Part shown: positions 55,529-63,626 of the stretch, one piece after another | Layout: each line of letters opens with the position of its first letter | Numbering within the stretch: position 1 is the stretch's first letter | NCBI GenBank assembly: GCA_964538085.1 | Contig: CAZIDF010000018.1 | Location: 5,327 to 69,326 of the forward strand | From: G020348385 sp964538085 | GTDB taxonomy: Bacteria; Acidobacteriota; Aminicenantia; Aminicenantales; Aminicenantaceae | DNA length: 64,000 nucleotides | Direction of reading: 5' to 3' | The notes under the pieces: generated by a model | Told to the model about the DNA's origin: nothing | Seen by the model: only the letters and a program-made list of their open reading frames with translations | Databases searched by the model: none | Position numbers and translations under genes: made by a program

Positions 55529-56545
55529 TCAAGGGGAAGGCTTGCGCCGCTGGTATTTGTTGACGGCGTTCTGGTGCTCGCGGAATGTGCGGCTAAAATG
55601 ATGACTGCCGTCGTTTTTCGAGACGAAATAGAAGAATTTTTCATCGGCTGGATAAAGAGCAGCTTCGAGAGAATGTCTCCCTGGATTGGCGATCGGACCT
55701 GGAGGCAGACCGGAATAAAGGTAGGTGTTGAAAGGCGAATCGAACTCGAGGTCTTTGGTATACAAATGGTCTTTGAACTTTCCCTCAAGTTTTAGAACAT
55801 AGATAATCGTGGGATCGCAATCCAATTTCATGCCGATTTTTAAACGGTTGTAAAAAACAGAGGAAATGATTTTCATCTCATCCTTGAGGGAAGTTTCTTT
55901 TTCTATCAAAGAGGCTAATATGACGACATCACGGACAGACATGCTCAAATCCTTGGCTCGTTCGACCCATTCTTGGACAAAAACCTTATGGAATTGAAAA
56001 ACCATGGCGGCAACGATTTCTTCTGCAGAGGTTCCTTTGGCAAAACGATAGGTCTCAGGGTAAAGATATCCCTCGAGATTTTTGGCATCCCGGTCCAGGT
56101 CAGAAATGAGGGACACATTATTAGTTGCTGTCAGGATATCTTTTTGTGCCGCAAAACCTTCCACATCCAAAAGTTCAGCTATTTCCCGGATGATCAATCC
56201 CTCGGGGATTGTGATGGAATAAAGGTGAACGTTTCCTTCTGACAGGATGTGCAGTATATCCTTAGGGGAGGCAGGGATTGTGATGGCATACTCTCCAGCT
56301 TTCAGGCTTTGGGCGGAAAAAAAGATCCTGTAACCCAAAAGCATCGGCCATGTCTTTTTTATGACCCCGCTTTTTTTCAGGTTGAGAGCGATTTCTTTTG
56401 CGGATTGTCCTTTCGTGACCTCAAAAATAATGGTATCGGGCCGTGTTTTCAACGGCCGATAAAATTCTGAGGCAAACCATGTTATGCAGAGGAGCAGGAG
56501 TAAAACAGCCGAAATCAAGCTTATTTTAGCTATCTTGATCAACAT
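55529..56545 (-). CDS. mltG: Endolytic murein transglycosylase MltG
   Basis: Inner-membrane lytic transglycosylase that cuts nascent glycan strands. One N-terminal membrane segment (about 8-26), a LysM-like subdomain (about 35-110, VTKGQSAKEIALNLKKSG), then the YceG catalytic domain: LEGYLYPETYRF, VILASLIEKET (catalytic Glu), VFYNRLKIGMKLDCDPTI, YNTYLYSGLPPGPI-like FNTYLYSGLPPGPIANPG and FVSKNDGSHHFSRTFREH. Length 338 is normal. Its 5' end overlaps ruvX by 20 bases, a usual arrangement for the pair. The 210-base gap that follows holds only the promoter region of the secreted gene at 54255. Confidence 0.95.
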   Translation of the reverse strand: MLIKIAKISLISAVLLLLLCITWFASEFYRPLKTRPDTIIFEVTKGQSAKEIALNLKKSGVIKKTWPMLLGYRIFFSAQSLKAGEYAITIPASPKDILHILSEGNVHLYSITIPEGLIIREIAELLDVEGFAAQKDILTATNNVSLISDLDRDAKNLEGYLYPETYRFAKGTSAEEIVAAMVFQFHKVFVQEWVERAKDLSMSVRDVVILASLIEKETSLKDEMKIISSVFYNRLKIGMKLDCDPTIIYVLKLEGKFKDHLYTKDLEFDSPFNTYLYSGLPPGPIANPGRHSLEAALYPADEKFFYFVSKNDGSHHFSRTFREHQNAVNKYQRRKPSP

Positions 56546-56963
56546 CGGATTTTTCCCTTTTGCTCTCCAGATAGGCGGACAGGATGATCATGGCCGAGAT
56601 CTGATCCTCCAAGTTTTTTTTGGCCTTTGGGTTGAATTTTCTTTGGCTGAGAATTTGATTGGCTTGTTTTGTCGTCAACCGTTCATCCCAAAAACGGATG
56701 GGAAGATCCAGGATACGTTCCAGCCACCCTGCGAACTCTCGAGTCTTTTCAACCCTGGTTCCGGAACTCCCATCCATTCTCAGAGGCATACCCAAGATGA
56801 CTTCTGAGATTTCGTATTCGGAGACCACGCGTTTGAAGAAGTCTGCGTCCTCTTTTTCGGTTTTTCGCCGATAGCTTGTTAAGGGTTGTGCCGTGATCCC
56901 CAATCGATCACTCACGGCCAATCCGATCTTCCGATCTCCAAAATCTATTGCCAGAACTCTCAA
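56526..56963 (-). CDS. ruvX: Holliday junction resolvase-like RuvX (YqgF)
   Basis: Small RNase H-fold nuclease for pre-16S rRNA maturation and/or Holliday junction processing. The 145-residue product has the standard blocks: VLAIDFGDRKIGLAVSDRLG (first Asp), VILGMPLRMDGSSG, FWDERLTTKQAN and an Asp-rich close (DQISAMIILSAYLE). Overlaps ddl by four bases upstream and mltG by 20 bases downstream, so the three are an operon for cell wall and nucleic acid upkeep. Confidence 0.95.
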   Translation of the reverse strand: MRVLAIDFGDRKIGLAVSDRLGITAQPLTSYRRKTEKEDADFFKRVVSEYEISEVILGMPLRMDGSSGTRVEKTREFAGWLERILDLPIRFWDERLTTKQANQILSQRKFNPKAKKNLEDQISAMIILSAYLESKREKSDVDQDS

Positions 56964-58027
56964 GGTTTAAGGAAGGCTCCTTTTCTTTTTTTATTTTTGT
57001 GCTTCTCCAGTCCGAAACGGATCAGGCTGTCCAATAGTTCGGGATAAGGAAGACCGCTGACCTCCCACAGTTTGGGATACATGCTGATTTCCGTGAAACC
57101 GGGAATGGTGTTGATCTCGTTCAGGAAGATCTTCTCCGTTCCCTCCTGGAGAAAAAAATCCACTCGTGCCATGCCCGAACAATCGATCGCTCGAAAAGCC
57201 TCCAAGGCGGTGCCCTGGATCGTTTCAGTGACTTTCTGAGGCAGTTCTGCCGGGATTTTGAAGGAGGTTTGGCCATCGATGTATTTGTCCTGGTAGTCAT
57301 AAAAATCCCTGTGAGGGATGACTTCTCCTGGAAGCGAAGCCCGGGGATTCTCATTTCCCAATACACTGCATTCGATTTCCCTCCCCACGATGCCCTGTTC
57401 GATCAATACCTTTGTGTCGAACTGGAAGGCGGCTCGAATGGCGGATCCGGTCTCTCTCCCTTCAGTGACTTTGGTGATCCCCACGCTCGAACCCAGGTTG
57501 GCGGGCTTGACAAAAAATGGGAATGGGAATTCCCGTTGAATACGGTCGAGGATTTTGTTGGCACCTTCGTTCCAATCGGTCTCGGTGAGGACCAAGTGTT
57601 TCACGACAGGCAATTGTCTGTTTTGGAAAAGACTTTTGGCCATTGCCTTGTCCATCCCGGTTGCCGAAGCGAGAACCGTTGCTCCCACGAAGGGGACATC
57701 GGCCATTTCGAACAGCCCTTGGATGGTACCATCCTCTCCAAAGGGGCCGTGAAGGACAGGAAAGTATATATCCGCATCGATAAAAGGAGGGGGATTTTCG
57801 TTTCCCCAGGGCAAAAAGGAAAAGGACTGGTCTCTGTCCAGGTCAGACTGTGGAACGAGCGGCGAATCAACCGCCTTCCAAAGTCCCTGTTTATCGATGT
57901 AAATGCAGGATGGGGTATATTTTTTTTTATCGAGGTTTTTATAGATCGAAGCAGCCGAAATGAGAGAGACCTCGTGTTCGGCCGAACGGCCGCCGAAAAG
58001 AAGATTCACTTTTATTTGTCGTCGCAT
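56960..58027 (-). CDS. ddl: D-alanine--D-alanine ligase
   Basis: Makes the D-Ala-D-Ala dipeptide of peptidoglycan with ATP in the cytoplasm. ATP-grasp enzyme of 355 residues with FGGRSAEHEVSLISA near the start, LHGPFGEDGTIQGLFE, FVKPANLGSSVGITKV, REIECSVLGNENP, and FLNEINTIPGFTEISMYPKLW (metal- and phosphate-binding). Length and order match the family. The stop overlaps the ruvX start by four bases. Confidence 0.96.
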   Translation of the reverse strand: MRRQIKVNLLFGGRSAEHEVSLISAASIYKNLDKKKYTPSCIYIDKQGLWKAVDSPLVPQSDLDRDQSFSFLPWGNENPPPFIDADIYFPVLHGPFGEDGTIQGLFEMADVPFVGATVLASATGMDKAMAKSLFQNRQLPVVKHLVLTETDWNEGANKILDRIQREFPFPFFVKPANLGSSVGITKVTEGRETGSAIRAAFQFDTKVLIEQGIVGREIECSVLGNENPRASLPGEVIPHRDFYDYQDKYIDGQTSFKIPAELPQKVTETIQGTALEAFRAIDCSGMARVDFFLQEGTEKIFLNEINTIPGFTEISMYPKLWEVSGLPYPELLDSLIRFGLEKHKNKKRKGAFLKP

Positions 58028-58088
58028 TCTGAGTTTTTCCGCATGCGCTCATTGTATCGGAATCACTCTTTATTGTCTAATTTTCCCT

Positions 58089-58511
58089 TCAGATGAGAGC
58101 CGTTCGTTTTTCTTCTCTCTGACCTTCTTGGCGCTTCCGGATGGCCCGTATCAACCCTCCGATCATGGCAGCGATTCTGTTGATTTTATCTTCAAAATCG
58201 ATATAATCTCCCTCTGGTAGATAGCCCAGTTCTCTTGAAATGACGAGTTGGGTGCGAAGTTCTGCAGCAGATGCTTTTGCTTCCTTCAAAAACTTGATGA
58301 ACTCGGACCCGCTGCCGCGTTCTTTTCCACAGGCGATTTGAGAGGCGATCGCCATCGCTGATTTTCTCAGTTGATCTCTCAAAGCGAAGTCTTGGCTGAA
58401 GTTTCCGTCAGCGGAAAACTGATACATATCCACAGCAAGTTTTTTTGCCTGCTGCCAGCACTCTAGGTTTTCCAGGTAAGAATAAGGTGTTTTATCTGAA
58501 GATTTTGACAT
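58089..58511 (-). CDS. Four-helix-bundle protein (S23 / rRNA intervening-sequence family)
   Basis: Small helical protein of the 'four helix bundle' family, first known from open frames inside 23S rRNA intervening sequences and related to the Avd accessory of diversity-generating retroelements. Signature stretches: YLENLECWQQAKKLAVDMYQF, DQLRKSAMAIASQIACGKER, FIKFLKEAKASAAELRTQL. ATG 58511 is chosen over the longer frame (58577) because GGAGG lies six bases ahead. It is near ddl but separated by 61 bases. No rRNA, reverse transcriptase or template repeat is nearby, so its role here is open. Confidence 0.88.
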   Translation of the reverse strand: MSKSSDKTPYSYLENLECWQQAKKLAVDMYQFSADGNFSQDFALRDQLRKSAMAIASQIACGKERGSGSEFIKFLKEAKASAAELRTQLVISRELGYLPEGDYIDFEDKINRIAAMIGGLIRAIRKRQEGQREEKRTALI

Positions 58512-58672
58512 TTTTGACCTCCATGGATATAGACGCTGGGGGCGACCAGGAAATGTCATTTTGTTCAATAAATTCATGCTCGATTCGACTCAAGATAGTG
58601 AGAAACCAGAGTGAAGCTGTGCGTCTCGGTAAAGGAGAGACATAGCCTTGCTTAGGAAATGCTCAAATGCTG

Positions 58673-58701
58673 TTGACAGGGCTAAAAGTGGAGAATATAA
58701 T
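58673..58701 (+). promoter_or_regulatory. Exact-consensus sigma-70 promoter
   Basis: TTGACA at 58673-58678, a 17-base spacer, TATAAT at 58696-58701. It reads toward the secreted protein gene at 58810 with a leader of about 100 bases, and suggests strong, unregulated expression. The 232-base gap has no other gene. Confidence 0.9.
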
Positions 58702-58809
58702 AGGGGCAAATTTTGAATCGTAAGTAATTAGCATCAGGTTAAAAATTGAAAATTTTTAAAAAACCTTTTTCTTGGGTGAGGATACCATCTGGTTAAAAAG
58801 GAGGCTGGG

Positions 58810-60033
58810 ATGAAAAACAAAAAATTGGTATTTTTGATCATCGGAGTTTTTTTTCTGTTCTCTCTTGGAGCTCAAGCCGAGACCAAGAAGCTCAGGGATA
58901 TAGGAAGATACAAGCTGGTGAACATCCAACGAGATATGCCTAGCGAAGAAGTTATGCAAACCCTATTGGATAAATTTTCCGGAGATATCCAGAATGGATT
59001 CAACTTGGCAGGGTACAGCAATTTATCCAGTCCCTTTATCGATCAAGTGAAGCAATCTGCTTATGAGGAAAAAGAACTGGCTGTCGGTGAAAGGATGGTG
59101 TGGATGCTTTTCCGCTCCGGAGGAAAGATCAAAGTTATCCATGATCTTGAATGGGCAGGGAACGACCCGCTATCCGTTTATTCCTTTTCGGTCATGGATG
59201 GGAATAAGCATTACGAATTCATCATGCCCAAAGCCTGCGGAAATATTTCACTCCAAAAAGTGGAAATGGCGTCCCCTTCCGGTGAGGGGGAATTGGATTT
59301 TGCCGATACCCCAGATCAGGAACAAAAACCGGAAGAACAATTTGAGGTCGAGAAAGCAAGGATATACCAAGAGATTTACGATCTGCTGAGCGAAACGGAT
59401 CTATATTGTTCCTTTTTTATCTTGGATGATGAGGTGCCGGATACAAAAATATTCGGGGCCGAACGAGCTTATGAAAGAGTTCAGTTCAACAACGGAGATG
59501 TCGTCTACATAAACAAGGGACGGAATGATGGAGTCGAAGAAGGGCAGATGTTCACTGTTCTCGAAGTGGGACAGCCGATCGCTGGATATGGTCCCCTTGC
59601 CCACCAGCGGGGCAGAGTGCGGATTGTCGCTCTTGAAGAAAATACGGCTTCTGCCCTTGTCGAAAAAGCATGCGGTCCTGTAATGCTTGGAAACCTGCTG
59701 GTTCCTTTCGAGGAGAAAGAGGGACGGATGGGCAAAGATCTTGGCTACGATGTTCCTCCCTATGAGACGGATGGCCTGAAAGGTGAGATCCTCCTTCTGA
59801 GCGAAGATTTTAACCAAGGCGGCAGCGGTGATTTGGCCCTGTTGAACTTGGGCGAGGTCGATGGCATTCAGTTGGGCCAACAGTTGGTCGTGTATAGAAA
59901 GCTTTATGAAGGAACCCCTCTTTTCGTGTTCGGAAATATGGTGGTTATCGATACACAAAATAGGACGTGCACGGTGAAGATCCTGTCCTGCAAAGATGCT
60001 TTGCTTATCGGGGATCGAGTACAAACCAGATAA
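58810..60033 (+). CDS. Secreted protein with FlgT-C-like domains, unknown function
   Basis: 407-residue exported protein: signal peptide 1-23 (LIIGVFFLFSLGAQAE), a mixed N-terminal domain (about 25-190), then two copies of a small beta-barrel that resembles the FlgT C-terminal domain (FNNGDVVYINKGRNDGVEEGQMFTVLEVG near 225-255 and LALLNLGEVDGIQLGQQLVVYRK near 340-362). FlgT-like repeats occur in outer-membrane proteins outside flagella. No flagellar genes are seen. The gene has its own promoter; its start has GGAGGCTGGG ahead. A specific job cannot be given. Confidence 0.75.
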   Translation: MKNKKLVFLIIGVFFLFSLGAQAETKKLRDIGRYKLVNIQRDMPSEEVMQTLLDKFSGDIQNGFNLAGYSNLSSPFIDQVKQSAYEEKELAVGERMVWMLFRSGGKIKVIHDLEWAGNDPLSVYSFSVMDGNKHYEFIMPKACGNISLQKVEMASPSGEGELDFADTPDQEQKPEEQFEVEKARIYQEIYDLLSETDLYCSFFILDDEVPDTKIFGAERAYERVQFNNGDVVYINKGRNDGVEEGQMFTVLEVGQPIAGYGPLAHQRGRVRIVALEENTASALVEKACGPVMLGNLLVPFEEKEGRMGKDLGYDVPPYETDGLKGEILLLSEDFNQGGSGDLALLNLGEVDGIQLGQQLVVYRKLYEGTPLFVFGNMVVIDTQNRTCTVKILSCKDALLIGDRVQTR

Positions 60034-60127
60034 GTACAAACACGTTTGCGCCCATTCACTTTCAATCACTCCCGAACCAGTCTGTGGCATCATCATCAGC
60101 CATGATCCCCCCCCATCCTTTTAAGTT

Positions 60128-60181
60128 GGGCGGGGTGGGTCGGCTGGGCGGGGTGGGTTGGCTGGGTGGGATGGATCGGCT
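60128..60181 (+). repeat. Three tandem 18-base G-rich units
   Basis: GGGCGGGGTGGGTCGGCT, GGGCGGGGTGGGTTGGCT and GGGTGGGATGGATCGGCT in direct tandem, lying in the 212-base gap before the tRNA. The first unit is close to the G-rich tract at 13375. Runs of three or four G could form a quadruplex. Confidence 0.85.
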
Positions 60182-60183
60182 TA

Positions 60184-60212
60184 TTGACAGAAATTATCAA
60201 TTTTGGTAGTTT
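60184..60212 (+). promoter_or_regulatory. Likely promoter of tRNA-Gly
   Basis: TTGACA at 60184-60189, 17 bases, then TAGTTT at 60207-60212; the tRNA begins 33 bases later. The -35 box abuts the G-rich tandem repeat. Confidence 0.7.
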
Positions 60213-60245
60213 AGCCCCAGAGCTTTTGTTAAAAGGCTTCAGAGA

Positions 60246-60320
60246 GCGGGCGTAGTTCAGTGGTAGAACGTCTGCTTGCCAAGCAGAAGGTCGTGGGTTC
60301 AAATCCCATCGTCCGCTCCA
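60246..60320 (+). tRNA. tRNA-Gly (anticodon GCC)
   Basis: Cloverleaf of 75 bases: acceptor GCGGGCG pairs with CGTCCGC, D arm TAGTTCAGTGGTAGA, anticodon stem TCTGC/GCAGA with GCC at 60278-60280, T arm with GGTTCAAATCC, and CCA encoded at 60318-60320. The DNA becomes AT-rich right after it. Confidence 0.97.
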
Positions 60321-60423
60321 GGCAATCCCCTCATTTTCAGTAACTTATCCTCTCAATGACATTTTCGCTGTAATGGCGTATTTTGGTTTTGCTTCCCCTG
60401 GAAGCGACAACCGAATGACAATT

Positions 60424-60469
60424 GAATGGCAAATGAGTACCCCATATAAATGGGGTCTGAATGGCAAAT
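60424..60469 (+). repeat. Dyad flanked by 11-base direct repeats
   Basis: GAATGGCAAAT occurs at 60424-60434 and 60459-60469. Between them is the inverted repeat ACCCCAT-ATAA-ATGGGGT (60439-60456). The rest of the gap 60321-60573 shows no convincing gene. It might be an operator or a mobile-element end. Confidence 0.6.
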
Positions 60470-60573
60470 CTCTCGTGACAGGATGGATGTCGAAGACTGC
60501 AAAGGGATTCACTTTTGGGCTGATTTTTGGTATATTTATTCCTTATGATTTACATAGGCATTGAGGGGGTGTC

Positions 60574-60993
60574 ATGCCTGGTTATGTTAATTAGGTAAAA
60601 CTCTATACTGATGGAGGATGCAGAGGCAATCCAGGTCCAGGAGCTATAGCGTTTAGAATCCTTGATGAGAATAACAATGAGCTTAAGAGTTCTTATGAGT
60701 GTATTGGAGAGACTACAAATAACCGTGCTGAATATCATGCACTAATCAAAGGATTAGAATGCTCAGCAAAGCATACAAGAGGGGTTGTTAATTGCTATTT
60801 GGATAGCGAACTTGTCATAAGGCAAATCATTGGCTCATATCGGCTAAGGAATGATGAGCTAAGAGCCTTATTTTATAAAGTAAAGGAAAAAGAAAGCCCT
60901 TTTGAACGGGTGACTTATCAGCATTTGAAGAGAACAAACCCTTTCATCAGAAAGGTTGATATATTAGTAGATAAAGCATTAGAAGGCGAATAA
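60574..60993 (+). pseudogene. RNase HI-like gene with in-frame amber codon at position 7
   Basis: An RNase H-fold domain reads in one frame from 60595 to the stop at 60991: LYTDGGCRGNPGPGAIAF (first Asp), NNRAEYHALIKGLE (Glu), CYLDSELVIRQ (Asp) and a late Asp region. RNase HI cuts RNA in RNA-DNA hybrids. The only well-placed start, ATG 60574 with GAGGGGG five bases ahead, is followed after six codons by TAG (60592-60594), and no other standard start exists before the catalytic region; the next is TTG 60799, after the first catalytic residues. It is therefore a recent pseudogene, a sequencing error, or a gene read through amber. Confidence 0.75.
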
Positions 60994-61024
60994 TAATTAA
61001 CAAGGTTATGCTTAGGAGGTGAAG

Positions 61025-61783
61025 ATGGAAAAAGAACTTAAGAAACAACTCAGGAAGTTTTCCAAGATATTCATTGACGCACAAGAGAAAGGGAAGAAAG
61101 AAGCAGATATTGTTATGTATCTTGTTCAATTCTTTCAGAGCGTACTAGGTTATAGCATCTTTGATGAGATAAGCAAAGAGTATCAGATTAAGGGCAAATA
61201 CTGTGACATAGCCCTGAAAATAAAAGGTGAGGTTGGGATGTTGGTCGAAGCAAAACAGCCAGGTATAAGATTAGTAAAAAAACACATAGAGCAGGCTGAA
61301 ATATATGGAATGAGAAGCGGGATAAAATGGGTGCTCCTAACTAATGGTTGTGAGTGGAGGCTATTCCATTTGACTTATGATGATTCAGAAGGGATAGAAA
61401 GTACCTTGGTATTCAGCACGGATTTAGTAAAGAGCTTTATGGAAAAGCCTAATGATGTGGTCGAAAAATTTATGCTGCTCCACAAGCGAAACTTCATGAA
61501 GGGCGAACTAGATAAATACTTCACAAAGAAAACGATGCTAATCCCTGAATCCTTAGCAAAAGCATTGTTTACCGAGGAGGTATTAAGGTCTATTCGAAGA
61601 GAGGTAAACAAAGGAGCAGAGGTTAAAGTCGGGATTGACGATATTGCCAAAGCATTGAAGATTCTTTTGGACAAAGAGGTTTTAGCCGACATGGTGATAA
61701 AGGTTAGGAAGACTAAGAAGGTTACAAAAAAGAAGGCAACCAAAAGAAAACCTGCACCTTTAACAGAAAAGCCGAAGGATTGA
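61025..61783 (+). CDS. Orphan type I restriction HsdR N-terminal-type nuclease
   Basis: 252-residue protein similar to the N-terminal nuclease part of type I restriction subunits. PD-(D/E)xK motif: Asp61 of KYCDIALKI and E75-A-K77 of LVEAKQPG, followed by EIYGMRSGIKWVLLTNGCEWRLF. The helicase motor of HsdR is absent and no hsdM/hsdS is in the window. The C-terminus is a Lys/Thr-rich tail (KVTKKKATKRKP). ATG 61025 has AGGAGG five bases ahead. AT-rich codons differ from genes left of the tRNA. It may be a stand-alone defence or mobile-element nuclease. Confidence 0.82.
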   Translation: MEKELKKQLRKFSKIFIDAQEKGKKEADIVMYLVQFFQSVLGYSIFDEISKEYQIKGKYCDIALKIKGEVGMLVEAKQPGIRLVKKHIEQAEIYGMRSGIKWVLLTNGCEWRLFHLTYDDSEGIESTLVFSTDLVKSFMEKPNDVVEKFMLLHKRNFMKGELDKYFTKKTMLIPESLAKALFTEEVLRSIRREVNKGAEVKVGIDDIAKALKILLDKEVLADMVIKVRKTKKVTKKKATKRKPAPLTEKPKD

Positions 61784-61798
61784 GGTTTCACCATTAAG

Positions 61799-62272
61799 TT
61801 GGACATTGGAATGCTGCTCTTGATTTTTACTGTATGCCTTGTTGTCTTAGGTGTTATTACTCTCATAGTCTTAATAGTACAAGGCAAAAGAAAGGCTTCT
61901 CCTGAAGTAATATTAGTTCATTCTCTAGGTGTGTCATGTAAGAATACGGGAAAAGAGACTGCATTCAATGTTAAGGTCAGTGAATGTGAGCTGAATGTAT
62001 TTAGTATCTTTTTCCAACCTATAAGTGTCCTTGAGCCAGGAGCTTCCACTAAGTTAGAGTATAGAATTGTTGGCAGGAACAAGGAAGCCTATTCCATAAT
62101 AAAAGGAGTAGGCGAAACATATTTGGGATTTCCTTATTTTGAAGGGATGAAGGTTGAGAAGTACTGGCTAAACATTCACTACGAGGACGCAAAGAAGAAG
62201 GAATATAAGACAGAGATGGTTGTGGATTGTAGGTTAAAAAAGATTACTGTAGAAAAAATAGGAAAAGCCTAA
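61799..62272 (+). CDS. Small single-pass membrane protein, unknown
   Basis: 157 residues with one N-terminal membrane helix (about 5-28, LLIFTVCLVVLGVITLIVLIV) and a beta-rich outer domain (TGKETAFNVKVSECELNVF, EPGASTKLEYRIVG). Unrecognised. TTG 61799 or ATG 61811 could be the start. 15 bases after the nuclease gene, so they may be an operon. Codon use is AT-rich. Confidence 0.6.
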   Translation: MDIGMLLLIFTVCLVVLGVITLIVLIVQGKRKASPEVILVHSLGVSCKNTGKETAFNVKVSECELNVFSIFFQPISVLEPGASTKLEYRIVGRNKEAYSIIKGVGETYLGFPYFEGMKVEKYWLNIHYEDAKKKEYKTEMVVDCRLKKITVEKIGKA

Positions 62273-62283
62273 ACTTACTACAC

Positions 62284-62372
62284 GGACATCGAAACAATCC
62301 TAAATCTGGATGAAGCAAAGCAGGTTATTTTGAGCGGACTTGTCAAAGAGCGATTGTAACAGGTATGGTTGA
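62284..62372 (+). repeat. Degenerate direct repeat, copy A
   Basis: Begins GGACATCGAAACAATC and is similar for about 85 bases to 63538-63626. Read in one frame it gives the end of a protein (TDIETILNLDEAKQ... LVKERL, stop), so it may be a gene-tail remnant. Confidence 0.6.
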
Positions 62373-62419
62373 GTACGGAATATTTTCTTTTTAGTATTGT
62401 ATGTAGAAGGGAGGGTGTA

Positions 62420-63526
62420 ATGAAAAACAAAAGCTTCATTTTTTCAACCATTGTATTACTTTCTTTCTTTTTTGTTTTTGTTTCCTGTGGTAAGCAAAAA
62501 GCAGAGTGGGGAGGAACAATAGAAGTAGTAGATGCTGTAACGGTTGTTAAGAATCCGAAAGAGCCGATGTATGGCGAGGATGTTTTTAGCTTGGAAGAAG
62601 AGTTTTCCATTGGGGAGACAGAGGGAAGAGAAGAATATCTGTTTTCAGAAATAAGACATTTAGCCATAAGTGAAGATGAGAGTATCTTTGTTCTTGATTC
62701 GAAGGAAGACCATATTAAAGTGTTTGATAAAGAAGGAAAATATATAAAGACAATTGGAACACCTGGGCAAGGTCCAGGAGAATTGGACAGACCATCTTCC
62801 ATTTGCATTAGTCAAAATGAATTGGTTGTGCTTGAGGGGGCTAGAAGATTTTCAGTTTTTTCTTTAGAAGGTGAATTTTTAAAGCATATATCAACGAAAG
62901 AAACCTGGGCGCTTGGAGCTAGTATGGATTCAGTAGGGAATATTGTTTTAACAGAAGGAGTCATGGACCCTGAATATTTTCATTATAAGGTGAAAAAGGT
63001 TGATGTGAATATGAATCTACTCTGCGAGATTGCAAAAACACCTGCACCTGATGCTCGTACAGGTATCAATCCATTTATGCCTTTTGCTTACTGGCGAATT
63101 GATGAAGATGATAATATTGTCTTTGGTTATCCCAAGGACTATGAAATACAAATTCTTAATCCAGACGGCAAAGTAATAAAGAAGATAAAAAGAGAATATG
63201 ACCCAGTTGAGGTAACAGAGCAAGAAGAGAAGGAGCGAGCAGAAGATTCTCCTCCGCAGATTAAATATATTTTCCCCAAATACCACTCTGCTTATTATCG
63301 GTTTTTCCTAGATGATGAGGGGAGGATATTTGTCCAAACCTGGGAAAAAATAGAGGACGAGGAGATTTATTATCATGATATTTTTGACTCAAATGGGAAA
63401 TATGTTGTTAAAATTCCTCTCCGAATGAGACCAATAATTTGCAAAAAGAATAAGCTCTATTCCATCGAGGAAGATGAGGAAGGGTATCAATACGTAAAGC
63501 GGTACAAGGTTACCTGGAATATATAA
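62420..63526 (+). CDS. Six-bladed beta-propeller lipoprotein
   Basis: 368-residue lipoprotein: signal 1-21 with lipobox FVSC (Cys22), then a propeller of the NHL/6-bladed type. Repeat cores such as IFVLDSKEDHIKVFDKEGKY, followed by IGTPGQGPGELDRPS, are diagnostic. Propellers of this kind bind ligands or peptides; no partner can be named. ATG 62420 has GGGAGG ahead; the frame is open further up but lacks a signal there. It lies between two degenerate direct repeats, in AT-rich DNA. Confidence 0.85.
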   Translation: MKNKSFIFSTIVLLSFFFVFVSCGKQKAEWGGTIEVVDAVTVVKNPKEPMYGEDVFSLEEEFSIGETEGREEYLFSEIRHLAISEDESIFVLDSKEDHIKVFDKEGKYIKTIGTPGQGPGELDRPSSICISQNELVVLEGARRFSVFSLEGEFLKHISTKETWALGASMDSVGNIVLTEGVMDPEYFHYKVKKVDVNMNLLCEIAKTPAPDARTGINPFMPFAYWRIDEDDNIVFGYPKDYEIQILNPDGKVIKKIKREYDPVEVTEQEEKERAEDSPPQIKYIFPKYHSAYYRFFLDDEGRIFVQTWEKIEDEEIYYHDIFDSNGKYVVKIPLRMRPIICKKNKLYSIEEDEEGYQYVKRYKVTWNI

Positions 63527-63537
63527 CATCTTAATAT

Positions 63538-63626
63538 GGACATCGAAACAATCTAAAATCTGGATAATGCAAACAGTCTATTTTTATAGGGAACTGTCAG
63601 GGAGCAACTTTAACAGCAGGGTTGAC
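63538..63626 (+). repeat. Degenerate direct repeat, copy B
   Basis: Second copy of the repeat at 62284-62372, starting with the same GGACATCGAAACAATC; the frame of copy A is broken here by several stops. The stretch 63527-63945 has no gene that I can support. Confidence 0.6.

Noticed and set aside
58089..58511. Diversity-generating retroelement suggested by the Avd-like protein
   Set aside because: No reverse transcriptase or template/variable repeat pair in the window.
60128..60181. CRISPR-like array
   Set aside because: The units are head-to-tail without spacers, so this is a simple tandem repeat.
60373..60564. 63-codon frame after the tRNA
   Set aside because: No ribosome site, no similarity, and it covers the dyad and direct repeats.
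61025..61783. Complete type I restriction-modification system
   Set aside because: Only the nuclease-like domain is present; no helicase, methylase or specificity gene is visible.
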